A stretch of DNA of 64,000 nucleotides from Colwellia sp. PAMC 20917 (lineage in GTDB: Bacteria > Pseudomonadota > Gammaproteobacteria > Enterobacterales > Alteromonadaceae), in contig NZ_CP014944.1 of NCBI RefSeq assembly GCF_001767295.1, positions 3,100,001-3,164,000 on the forward strand, in the 5' to 3' direction. Under the pieces are notes generated by a model. It was not told the DNA's origin and did not search any database. It was given only the letters and a program-made list of their open reading frames with translations. Shown piece by piece: positions 26,204-33,994 of the stretch. Position numbers and translations under genes: made by a program. Every line of letters begins with the position of its first letter. Position 1 is the first letter of the stretch.

Positions 26204-29200
26204 ATGACAAATTCAACGTCTAAAAAGAAAACAGCTAAGCAAAGCATTTTTGACTTACCAGTAACTGTTTGGTTAACCGCTTTAGCGATAAGGCGGCCTG
26301 TTACCACGGCTATGTTGATGTTGTCGCTTTTTGTTACTGGGCTTGTCGCCAGTAAATTATTGCCACAAGAAAGCTGGCCATCACTGAATATTCCGATGGC
26401 TTTTATTAATGTGCCGTATAACGGCGCCACACCTGAAGAAGTTGAACGCTTAATTACCCGGCCGATAGAAGAAGCTGTTTCGACTTTAGGCGGTATTACT
26501 GAAATGCAGTCAAGAAGTCGGGCCAACGGTGCTTCTATTCAGGTAATGATGGATCTTAGTAGTGATCTCGATAGTAAAATATTAGAGGTACGAGAAAAAG
26601 TCGATATGGTGCGCCATCTTTTACCTGAAGACGTGCAAAACGTAATGGTACAAAAGTTCTCTACTGAAGATCTACCCATCATGAGCTTGGTGTTATCGGG
26701 TAATAAAGACCTCTCCACCGCTTATGACTTTATCGATAAAAAACTGAAAAACCCGCTAGAAAGGCTTCAAGGTGTTGGTAAAGTCGAAATGCGTGGCGTT
26801 GTTCAACCCCATATAGAAATTCATTTAGACAGTATTAAGCTCGCGATGAATCGTGTTGATCAAGCAAAGTTATTGCAAGATTTACGTGACAGTAATTTTT
26901 TAGTGAAGTCAGGCTCTATTCTCAATGGAGGTAGAAAGTTCAGAGTTTCTCCTGACGGTGAATATCACAGTTTAGACGACATTAAAAACTTTCAAGTTAA
27001 AGTGGGTGTTCGGTTAAGTGAAGTAGCGACAGTGAGTTTAACCGCTCCTCCTAAGAATAGCGAAATTAGAACAGATAGAAAGAAGTCAGTTGGCTTAGAA
27101 GTCTTTAAAGAGTCTGATGCTAATGTTGTCGAGGTGACAAATAACATTGTTGGTTTAATTGAAGTACTTCGCCAAGAAGATGACTTTAAAGCGATTACCA
27201 TTGGAATTAAAGATAACAGCGGTGAAGAAATTCAAGAATCATTAGGTGATTTGTTAAAGGCGGGCGCCTTAGGTATTGCCTTGTCTTTTATTGTTTTATT
27301 TATATTTTTGCGCAATAGCCACATTACTTTTATTGTTGTTGCTTCTGTGCCTATTTCGTTAAGTTTTGCCTTAGCTGGCATATATTTTATGGGCTACACC
27401 TTAAATATGCTCTCACTGGCGGGGCTTTTTATTGCCGTTGGTTTACTGATTGATAACTCGGTCGTTATTTGTGAGAGTATCCTTCAACAACAAGATAAAG
27501 CCTTAACCTCAATAGACAAAATTCTTCATGGTGTTGATAATGTCAGTATTGCCATTATCAGTGGCACACTCACCACCACCATTGTATTTATGCCTTTGCT
27601 GATGGGTGAAAAAAACTTTATTACCATCTTAGTTGAGCAAATAGCCGTGGCGATTTGTTTACCTTTATTGGCATCATTAATTATTTCAAAAACCGCCATT
27701 CCATTAATGCTTAGTCGTGTTAACAAAAAGGCCTTGTCGTCAGTTGTTACCCAAGGAAAATTAGATCGCTGGTATCGTCCTAATTTAACAAGAATACTGA
27801 CTCACCCTAAAACAACCGGGGTTTTCATTTTATTACTTTGCATTAGTGGTGTGTTAACCAAGCAAATGGTCAATATTAATGGCGAAAAGGGTAAGACTGT
27901 CAAAGAAATCAATATTGTCTATCATATCCAAGGGCAACAAAAGTTAGCTGATGTCAGTAAATTAGTCGATGAGATGGAGCAGTACTTATACGATAATCAA
28001 CAAGCCTTCGAGTTTACACAAGTTAATAGCCGGATTTGGTCAGATTTTGCCATGTCTCGGATAAAACTTAACGATGGTTATTCAAAAACACTTTATGATT
28101 TGAAAGCAGAGATTAAAAAAGGTTTTCCCGATACGGCCATTGCAGAACCATCATTTGACTGGTCAGAACAAAAAGAAAATTTGGTCAAACTTACTTTAAA
28201 CGGCAGCTCAACCAAGCGTTTAATACAATTGAGCGAATCTGTGATCAGTCAGTTAAGTAATGTTGAAGGTTTTGCTGAAGTTGGCATCGATAACGAAGAC
28301 AAAAACATGGAGTTAGTACTGCGTATCGACCGAGAAAAAGTGTCACGTTTAGGTTTAAACACTCAAGATATCGCTAGTCGTATTTCGAGTGCACTGCGTG
28401 GGACTAACTTGCGTTCGTTTCGTGATGCTAAGCTAGGTGAAGTTGATATTCGCTTGGTCTATCACGCTGAACAGGCTGTGCCGCTCGAACGTATTAAAGA
28501 GTTACCTATTTATGAGAGTAACGGTAGAGTTATTACCTTACAGCAACTCGTTGTTTTTGACACACAACCGATAATGCAACAAATTACGCGCTCAAACAGA
28601 AGAACCACCTTAGGAATTTCTATTAATTTAGCTGACTTAAGCCGTGTTGAAGCCTCGATGAAAATTAAAGAAGTGATGGAGAATATTGTTTTTCCTTCGG
28701 GTTATGATTGGAACTTAGGACGCCAATTTGCGCAAGACGAAAAAGCAGCAAAAGACATGATGATGAACATGATGCTTGCTTTAGCGCTTATTTTTATTGT
28801 TATGGCAGCGCTGTTTGAATCACTATTAATGCCAATCGCTATCTTGTCTTCGATTGGTTTAGCTTTTATTGGTGTTTACTGGACCTTTGCTATTTTAGGC
28901 ATGGGGTTGGGTGAAACAGGCCTGATCGGTATGTTGATTTTAATGGGTATAGTGGTGAATAACGGTATTGTCCTCATCGATCAAATCAACAAGTTAAAAG
29001 TAGACGCTGAGAATATAATGACGCCGATTATCGACGCTTGTGTTAGCCGTATTCGGCCAATATTTATGACAGTTGCAACAACTATTATTGGTATGGTGCC
29101 GTTAGCATTAGCATCAAGTGATAGCCAAGCTTACCCGATGGCGGTTGCGATTATTGGTGGTTTGTTGTTTTCAACCTTTACCAGTTTGTTTTTGGTACCG

Positions 29201-29293
29201 TTTTGTTATTTGATGCTGGTTAAATTGGGTGAACGGTCAAGCAAGCGTTTTGCTATCGCTAAAGCCTTTGCTGATAAAAAAATTCCATTATAG
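26204..29293 (+). CDS. RND efflux permease, second subunit
   Basis: A 1029-residue HAE1-type RND permease whose ATG lies one base after the stop of the first permease gene, so the two are translationally coupled. It has the normal architecture without the central insertion. The N-terminal membrane entry is ALAIRRPVTTAMLMLSL and TM4 is LNMLSLAGLFIAVGLLIDNSVVICESI. Two tandem permeases after one adaptor recall MdtBC-type systems, where a hetero-trimer forms; that arrangement is inferred here. The outer-membrane partner is elsewhere. Confidence 0.9.
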   Translation: MTNSTSKKKTAKQSIFDLPVTVWLTALAIRRPVTTAMLMLSLFVTGLVASKLLPQESWPSLNIPMAFINVPYNGATPEEVERLITRPIEEAVSTLGGITEMQSRSRANGASIQVMMDLSSDLDSKILEVREKVDMVRHLLPEDVQNVMVQKFSTEDLPIMSLVLSGNKDLSTAYDFIDKKLKNPLERLQGVGKVEMRGVVQPHIEIHLDSIKLAMNRVDQAKLLQDLRDSNFLVKSGSILNGGRKFRVSPDGEYHSLDDIKNFQVKVGVRLSEVATVSLTAPPKNSEIRTDRKKSVGLEVFKESDANVVEVTNNIVGLIEVLRQEDDFKAITIGIKDNSGEEIQESLGDLLKAGALGIALSFIVLFIFLRNSHITFIVVASVPISLSFALAGIYFMGYTLNMLSLAGLFIAVGLLIDNSVVICESILQQQDKALTSIDKILHGVDNVSIAIISGTLTTTIVFMPLLMGEKNFITILVEQIAVAICLPLLASLIISKTAIPLMLSRVNKKALSSVVTQGKLDRWYRPNLTRILTHPKTTGVFILLLCISGVLTKQMVNINGEKGKTVKEINIVYHIQGQQKLADVSKLVDEMEQYLYDNQQAFEFTQVNSRIWSDFAMSRIKLNDGYSKTLYDLKAEIKKGFPDTAIAEPSFDWSEQKENLVKLTLNGSSTKRLIQLSESVISQLSNVEGFAEVGIDNEDKNMELVLRIDREKVSRLGLNTQDIASRISSALRGTNLRSFRDAKLGEVDIRLVYHAEQAVPLERIKELPIYESNGRVITLQQLVVFDTQPIMQQITRSNRRTTLGISINLADLSRVEASMKIKEVMENIVFPSGYDWNLGRQFAQDEKAAKDMMMNMMLALALIFIVMAALFESLLMPIAILSSIGLAFIGVYWTFAILGMGLGETGLIGMLILMGIVVNNGIVLIDQINKLKVDAENIMTPIIDACVSRIRPIFMTVATTIIGMVPLALASSDSQAYPMAVAIIGGLLFSTFTSLFLVPFCYLMLVKLGERSSKRFAIAKAFADKKIPL

Positions 29294-29315
29294 TTTACCA
29301 CTCGTATCGTATTAT

Positions 29316-29349
29316 CAAGGGGGATAGAGTAAATGTTAATTCCCCCTTG
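29316..29349 (+). terminator. Possible terminator of the RND operon
   Basis: Stem CAAGGGGGA / TCCCCCTTG (9 bp) with a 16-nt loop, 23 bp after the stop. The tail TGCGATAAAT is not T-rich, so termination is uncertain. Confidence 0.45.
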
Positions 29350-29399
29350 TGCGATAAATATTCTATAATAAAGATATCAAAAAATTTCCGAGTTATCCC

Positions 29400-29777
29400 A
29401 TGGAATACGAATTTATAAACGACCCTACTACTCGCTATGCGAAAGCAAAGTTCTCTTTTGAACATGAAGTTTTTGGCCCTTGGCTTGAAGTTGAAGTAGG
29501 CAACGATCCACAAAAATTAACCGCGTTGTTAACGCTCATCGATAAAGCCGAGCACGCAAGTGCACAAGAGCAGGAAATTGTTGGCAGTGAGTATACGGTT
29601 AGAATTATTGAAAAAGATGTCTCGATTGCCGCTAACGCGAGCTTAAATGGTATTGAAGCTTTACCTGAAGCACTCAGTGCTGATGATATAGACTTTGACG
29701 ATCAAGAGTCAGCAAGTTGTGGGCTAGAAGACTTTCGCGAATTATTATTGTCTTGGGCAAGATTCACCACACGTTAA
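29400..29777 (+). CDS. yacL: YacL (UPF0231) family protein
   Basis: A 125-residue acidic cytoplasmic protein. It aligns by eye with E. coli YacL along its length: MEYEFINDPTTRYAKAKFSFEHEVFGPWL at the start, SEYTVRIIEKDVSIAAN in the middle and CGLEDFRELLLSWARF at the end. Function is unknown. In E. coli yacL sits right beside acnB in the pdhR-aceEF-lpd-acnB block. Here it lies 10 kb from acnB, separated by the SYLF, MipA and RND genes, which look inserted into an old neighbourhood. Confidence 0.88.
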   Translation: MEYEFINDPTTRYAKAKFSFEHEVFGPWLEVEVGNDPQKLTALLTLIDKAEHASAQEQEIVGSEYTVRIIEKDVSIAANASLNGIEALPEALSADDIDFDDQESASCGLEDFRELLLSWARFTTR

Positions 29778-29943
29778 CTCAATCGGTTAACCATCAAGTT
29801 AGTCATTCGTTATTGATAGATGAATAACGTTTTCATTCTATTTACGCTTTTATTATTTATAGCTTTTCTGATAACAATGACTTTTGGCACTGTTGTCTGA
29901 CGCCACTTTTCTTATTCTTTTACAAAATTTGTAGGAGAATAAA

Positions 29944-30333
29944 ATGCCGATAACACGTAAAACCCCTTTCGAACTTTCTAAGCTGACTATTGATAGAACT
30001 CCGCAAACCAAAGCTGCGGGGCTTACAGGTAACTATACCGATATCTTGATTGTTACGTTACTCAGCACAAGTTTATATTTTGTCGCTGAGCCCGTGGTGA
30101 TGAAACAATTAAATAAAGGCTTGAATGAATCTAAAGTTATTGAAGCCTTGTCTGAAAAAGAACAACAGATTTTAAAGTTGGTGGCGGGTGGTTTTTCTAA
30201 TAAAGAAATTGCTAGTAGTATGTTTCTTGCTGAAGGTACAATTAAAAATCATGTTTCAACGACATTATCAAAACTTAATACCCGAGACAGAACACGGGCG
30301 GTATTGATTGCACTTAACCAAGGGCTTATTTGA
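29944..30333 (+). CDS. LuxR/NarL-type regulator lacking a receiver domain
   Basis: A 129-residue protein whose last 65 residues are a complete LuxR-type helix-turn-helix (LSEKEQQILKLVAGGFSNKEIASSMFLAEGTIKNHVSTTLSKLNTRDRTRAV). The first 60 residues are not a full receiver; the part LTGNYTDILIVTLLSTSLYFVAEPVVMKQL resembles the last helix and linker of a NarL-type receiver, without the phosphoacceptor Asp. A good RBS (AGGAGA) precedes the ATG, so it seems a real, short gene and not a fragment of a longer frame. No sensor kinase is adjacent. Target unknown. Confidence 0.82.
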   Translation: MPITRKTPFELSKLTIDRTPQTKAAGLTGNYTDILIVTLLSTSLYFVAEPVVMKQLNKGLNESKVIEALSEKEQQILKLVAGGFSNKEIASSMFLAEGTIKNHVSTTLSKLNTRDRTRAVLIALNQGLI

Positions 30334-30360
30334 CAAACTTATTTAAGATAGCTTGAACGG

Positions 30361-31212
30361 TTAATCCGCTTTTACATCGAATGACTCGCTGTCTTCAAGA
30401 TAATCTTGATAGTTGTCTTCATCAATGTCGAGTAAGGTGAAAATCATCTCTTGCAGATAAGGCCAGTCAGCAGAGTCTCGACAGTGCTTATGATTGTGTA
30501 CTAGGTTTTCAGCCAGTTTTAATATTGCATAGTAAACTTCTTGACCGCGTGGATTATTCATTTTGAGAAAATCACGGTCGTGATGTATTAAAATTAATTC
30601 GCAAATATCTTTAGGTAATCGCCAAGAAGAGGCAACGTAATAGCCAATGGTTGCGTGGTTTACACCATAAGCTTGGTCTTCAGTGATAGGAAGTGTTTTA
30701 TCTGGGGTGCTGTAAGCCAGTTGGTAAGTATCGTTGTAGTCACTATACTTCATTGCCATAATGGGAATGCCGCAATCATGAAATAAACCAAGAGAAAAGA
30801 GTTTATCTTTTGAGGTTTTTTCTTTAATCGTTTTGCCAATATGAACACAAGTGTTGGCAATATGTGTGGCACTGTCCCAAAACTCTTCTAAAGCGATACT
30901 ACAATCTTGTTGGTCAAAACTACGTTTAATCAAGGTGTTGGTTACTAATGAGTTTATTCCCTGCAAACCGATATAACGTACTGATTTGTGAATGTCAGAT
31001 ATTGATCGCGACAATCCATAGAGGGGCGAGTTAATGGTTTTCAGAATAATTGAAGCTACACCGACATCTTGTGAAATAATATCGGCTAACGCATTTACGT
31101 CTGGCTCGTCTTCGGCCATTATTTTTTGTAGTTTAATTAATAAACTTGGCTGAGCCGGAATAGAAAATCCACGGCGTATATCAGCGAGTACTTTATCATC
31201 AACTTCTAGCAT
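30361..31212 (-). CDS. HDOD-domain protein
   Basis: A 283-residue protein nearly filled by an HDOD domain (residues about 15-215: SIPAQPSLLIKLQKIMAEDE, IISQDVGVASIILKTINSPLYGLSRSISDIHKSVRYIGLQGI, then LFSLGLFHDCGIPIMA). HDOD proteins are HD-like domains without the full metal site and act in signalling or regulation. No second output domain is present; the C-terminus is acidic. Its stop lies 27 bp from the stop of the LuxR-type gene (convergent). Confidence 0.85.
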   Translation of the reverse strand: MLEVDDKVLADIRRGFSIPAQPSLLIKLQKIMAEDEPDVNALADIISQDVGVASIILKTINSPLYGLSRSISDIHKSVRYIGLQGINSLVTNTLIKRSFDQQDCSIALEEFWDSATHIANTCVHIGKTIKEKTSKDKLFSLGLFHDCGIPIMAMKYSDYNDTYQLAYSTPDKTLPITEDQAYGVNHATIGYYVASSWRLPKDICELILIHHDRDFLKMNNPRGQEVYYAILKLAENLVHNHKHCRDSADWPYLQEMIFTLLDIDEDNYQDYLEDSESFDVKAD

Positions 31213-31399
31213 AAGAATTTACTGTTTTATTAATCAATTAAGTATTATGACGGCTATTTTTATTATTCTACTATCGCTGAAGTTGGCGGTATTTACAACT
31301 TAATGACTGACAATTTTGTTGCTTTGCCTCTTTGTCAGTGTTTGATGTTTATCACTTGTTAAATATTTGAAAATATTGAATAGTAGCGCTATGTTCACT

Positions 31400-31418
31400 T
31401 AAAATGATAATTATCATG
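31400..31418 (+). promoter_or_regulatory. Fur-box-like palindrome at the start of the YCF48-like gene
   Basis: The 14-bp perfect palindrome ATGATAATTATCAT (31404-31417) sits in a 19-bp window that matches the E. coli Fur consensus at 14 of 19 positions by hand count. It overlaps the first possible start codons of the downstream gene. AT-rich palindromes arise by chance in this DNA, so this is only a candidate operator. Confidence 0.35.
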
Positions 31419-32519
31419 CTATCAATTCTTTCAATATTACCAGAAGTTAAAGTAAGCACTCGCTTAATTCGTATCTTAAAATCTCTTAGTATCACGACTG
31501 TCTTTTACTCGGTAATTGCCAGTAGCACTACTATCGTTGATTTGCCGTCTTGGCAACATACGGTGCTGCCAAGTTCACCTTCTTTGCGCGGAAGTGCTGT
31601 TATCGATAATTCATTGTGGGTTAGTGGTAGTAATAAGACTGTTTTTGTAAGTCAAGATGGAGGTAAAACTTGGTTGGATAAATCAGTAGATAGCCCTATA
31701 AAAACAGGCTTTCGCGATATTGCCTTATTCGATAAGCATACCGCTATTGTTATGGGGGTTGGCAGTGGAGAACAATCTGTACTTTACAAAACCATTGATG
31801 GTGGCGATAGCTGGCAGTTACTTTATCAAAACCAAGATAAAGATGGCTTTTTTGACTCCATCGCTTTTTGGGATGCTGATAATGGTTTGTTGATGGGAGA
31901 TCCTGTCGATGGCTTTTATGTTATAAAAAAAACCAGTGATGGTGGCAAAACGTGGCGCCGTATCGAGCAGAGTAATATCCCGAAACTTGTTGAAAAAGAA
32001 GCCGCTTTTGCAGCCAGTGGTAATACCTTAATTATTGGTGACAAAGGTAAAGCTTGGCTTACTACGGGTGGATTTTCAGCATCAGTTTATAGCAGCGTCG
32101 ATTTTGGTGAAACATGGCAACGTGATCGTGTGCCACTGTACTCTAAAACACAAACCGCCGGCGGTTATGGTTTAGCATTAAATGCCAAGCAACAACTTTT
32201 TGTTGTTGGCGGAGACTATGAACAGCGTCCTGCAAGTTACCCTAATATGGCAACTTTTACCGATAATCAATGGCAGTCAGTCAATGCTGGGCAATACGGT
32301 TTACGCTCAGCAATGAGTTGTCAGGGAGATATTTGTCTTGCTACTGGAAAAACCAGTAGTGATATTTCGTTTAATGCAGGAACAACCTGGCAAGTATTAG
32401 CAAACCCACAAGGTAAAAAAGACGATAAAGGCTTCTATACCCTTGCGAGCGATAAGATGATGTTTTTGGCGGCAGGCGCGGAGGGTAAAGTTGGCGTTTA
32501 TTCATTTAGACAAAAGTAA
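31404..32519 (+). CDS. Exported YCF48/BNR-repeat beta-propeller protein
   Basis: A protein of up to 371 residues. After a signal-like hydrophobic stretch (SLSITTVFYSVIAS) it has repeated Asp-box (BNR) motifs SQDGGKTW, TIDGGDSWQLLY, TSDGGKTWRRIE, SVDFGETWQ, typical of YCF48-like and sialidase-fold propellers. The catalytic residues of sialidases are not evident. The start is uncertain: ATGs at 31404 and 31416 both fall in a palindrome and neither has a clear RBS. Function unknown; YCF48-like proteins in bacteria are mostly uncharacterised exported propellers. Confidence 0.8.
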   Translation: MIIIMLSILSILPEVKVSTRLIRILKSLSITTVFYSVIASSTTIVDLPSWQHTVLPSSPSLRGSAVIDNSLWVSGSNKTVFVSQDGGKTWLDKSVDSPIKTGFRDIALFDKHTAIVMGVGSGEQSVLYKTIDGGDSWQLLYQNQDKDGFFDSIAFWDADNGLLMGDPVDGFYVIKKTSDGGKTWRRIEQSNIPKLVEKEAAFAASGNTLIIGDKGKAWLTTGGFSASVYSSVDFGETWQRDRVPLYSKTQTAGGYGLALNAKQQLFVVGGDYEQRPASYPNMATFTDNQWQSVNAGQYGLRSAMSCQGDICLATGKTSSDISFNAGTTWQVLANPQGKKDDKGFYTLASDKMMFLAAGAEGKVGVYSFRQK

Positions 32520-32563
32520 TATTTCATACTTGCTTATCAAAATTGGCTGCAGGTGATAATCAA

Positions 32564-32615
32564 ACTAAACTTTATCGTTAAAGCGTTATGCTAGTCGATA
32601 AAGTTTAGTGTTTTC
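32564..32615. terminator. Bidirectional terminator between the YCF48-like gene and nagR
   Basis: A 14-bp perfect inverted repeat ACTAAACTTTATCG / CGATAAAGTTTAGT with an 18-nt loop. The plus-strand tail is GTTTTCTG and the minus-strand tail TTTGATTATC. It lies between two convergent genes and could serve both. Confidence 0.7.
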
Positions 32616-32620
32616 TGAGT

Positions 32621-32683
32621 ATTAACTATGTTTACCGGTTGAATCACGGACAATCAATCTTGGTGTGTAATGATGAACACTAT
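32621..32683. repeat. 63-bp direct repeat, distal copy (other copy 32758-32820)
   Basis: Identical to 32758-32820 except for one base (32625 A versus 32762 G), at an offset of 137 bp. The first copy is in the vestigial frame and the second is the true 3' end of nagR, stop codon included. Confidence 0.9.
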
Positions 32684-32744
32684 CCATTGAAAGGCCGGTT
32701 TGTTGCGGGTTATATATTGCCCTAAGATTTAACTCAATGAGCAA
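32622..32744 (-). pseudogene. Vestigial second 3' end of a nagR-like gene
   Basis: Reading leftward from 32744, 40 codons and a stop encode a LacI-type C-terminus (LLIELNLRAIYNPQQTG, then SMDSVHHYTPR and the tail of NagR). The last 63 bp (32621-32683) repeat the 3' end of the intact nagR (32758-32820) with a single mismatch. The upstream part diverges from nagR, so this looks like an older or alternative gene end left behind by recombination. No start codon or promoter. Confidence 0.75.
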
Positions 32745-32758
32745 TTATCAATGAGCAA

Positions 32759-33775
32759 TTAGCTATGTTTACCGGTTGAATCACGGACAATCAATCTTGG
32801 TGTGTAATGATGAACACTATTTTGAGGGGTTTGTTTACGCGATTTTGCAATCAATAAGCTGGCTGCATCTTCAGCGATTTTTTGGTTCGGTTGATTAGCT
32901 GTCGTTAAGCGTGGCCATGTTTGTCGAGAGAAGGGCGAGTTTTCAAAACCAGCAATAGAAAGTTGATCAGGTATTGATATCCCCATTAACCGAGCAGCAA
33001 ACAAAGCACCCGCCGCAATTTCATCGTTACATGAGAAAATAGCGGTTGGGCGAATATCTTCAGACATTAATTGCTTTGCGCCAAGTACGCCAGATTCAAA
33101 AGAATACTCTCCATTAATAATTAACCGCTCATCAAGTGCAATGCCATTGTCAGATAAGGCTTGTTTATAACCTCTTAAACGTTCAACCGTTGACATATGT
33201 GCTGCTTCACCGGCAATAAAACCAATGTGTTTATGGCCTAAATCAATGAGATGTTGAGTAATACTTACCGAAGCTGCATGGTCATTTACCATAATGCAGG
33301 GGGCTAATTCATCGGGGGCTACATCGCCAGACATTATCCGAACAACATCAACATTTAGGTCGATAATTTTTTGGACAAATTCAGGCATTTCAGAGAAAGG
33401 TGGGGTGAGCACTAAACCAGCGACTCGTGTCTTTCTAACCATGTCGGCAATTTCATCAAGTACATGTACTGATTTTGCTTGGCAAGGATGAATAAGTAAT
33501 TCAAAACCTTGTTGTTTACAAGCCGCTAAAATACCATTTTGCATATCAATGACATAATATGCATTAGGGTTATCATAGATAAAAGCAATGCTGTATGCCT
33601 TAGTACCCGCTAAGTTTCGTGCCGCTAAGTTGGGCTGATAATGTAAATCATTTACGGCTTCCATGACTTTATCTCGAGTCAATTGTCGTACAGATGATTC
33701 ATTGTTCATTACTCTTGAAACGGTTTTTATCGAAACGCCCGCTTGTTTGGCAACATCATTTATTGTAGCTTTCAT
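32759..33775 (-). CDS. nagR: LacI-family regulator of GlcNAc utilisation (NagR-like)
   Basis: A 338-residue LacI-type repressor. The N-terminal helix-turn-helix and hinge are TINDVAKQAGVSIKTVSRVMNNE and YQPNLAARNLAG; the rest is a periplasmic-binding-like effector domain ending LIVRDSTG. In several Alteromonadales a LacI protein, NagR, replaces NagC as the regulator of chitin/GlcNAc genes. This protein adjoins pgi and a nag cluster, and four palindromes with the same core lie before pgi, the TonB receptor and nagK. The one at 33926 lies in the nagR-pgi gap and may also control nagR. Its inducer is probably GlcNAc-6-P (known for NagR; inferred here). Confidence 0.87.
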   Translation of the reverse strand: MKATINDVAKQAGVSIKTVSRVMNNESSVRQLTRDKVMEAVNDLHYQPNLAARNLAGTKAYSIAFIYDNPNAYYVIDMQNGILAACKQQGFELLIHPCQAKSVHVLDEIADMVRKTRVAGLVLTPPFSEMPEFVQKIIDLNVDVVRIMSGDVAPDELAPCIMVNDHAASVSITQHLIDLGHKHIGFIAGEAAHMSTVERLRGYKQALSDNGIALDERLIINGEYSFESGVLGAKQLMSEDIRPTAIFSCNDEIAAGALFAARLMGISIPDQLSIAGFENSPFSRQTWPRLTTANQPNQKIAEDAASLLIAKSRKQTPQNSVHHYTPRLIVRDSTGKHS

Positions 33776-33923
33776 CGGTTAAAACGGCCTTGTGTATTAT
33801 TCTTGTTATGTAACCCTACTGCAGCGCAACAGAATATTGTTTCTTTGGCACGGCGGCAACTACTTATTTTAAAATAACTCAAACCTTTATACTAATCTAT
33901 AGAAATAAAGGATAAAAATTCAA

Positions 33924-33941
33924 ATTGACAGCGCTGTCATT
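33924..33941 (+). promoter_or_regulatory. NagR operator in the nagR-pgi gap
   Basis: The perfect palindrome TGACAGCGCTGTCA (33926-33939), extended by A..T at the outer positions. It lies 56 bp before the pgi start and 150 bp before the nagR start, so it can control both. Confidence 0.85.
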
Positions 33942-33994
33942 ATCAAATATGGTACAAGATTGAACGGTTAAATTAATGCACTATAGGAATATTT

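Noticed and set aside
26074-26526. 150-codon antisense frame across the junction of the two RND genes
   Set aside because: It is antisense to two conserved genes and shows no motif.
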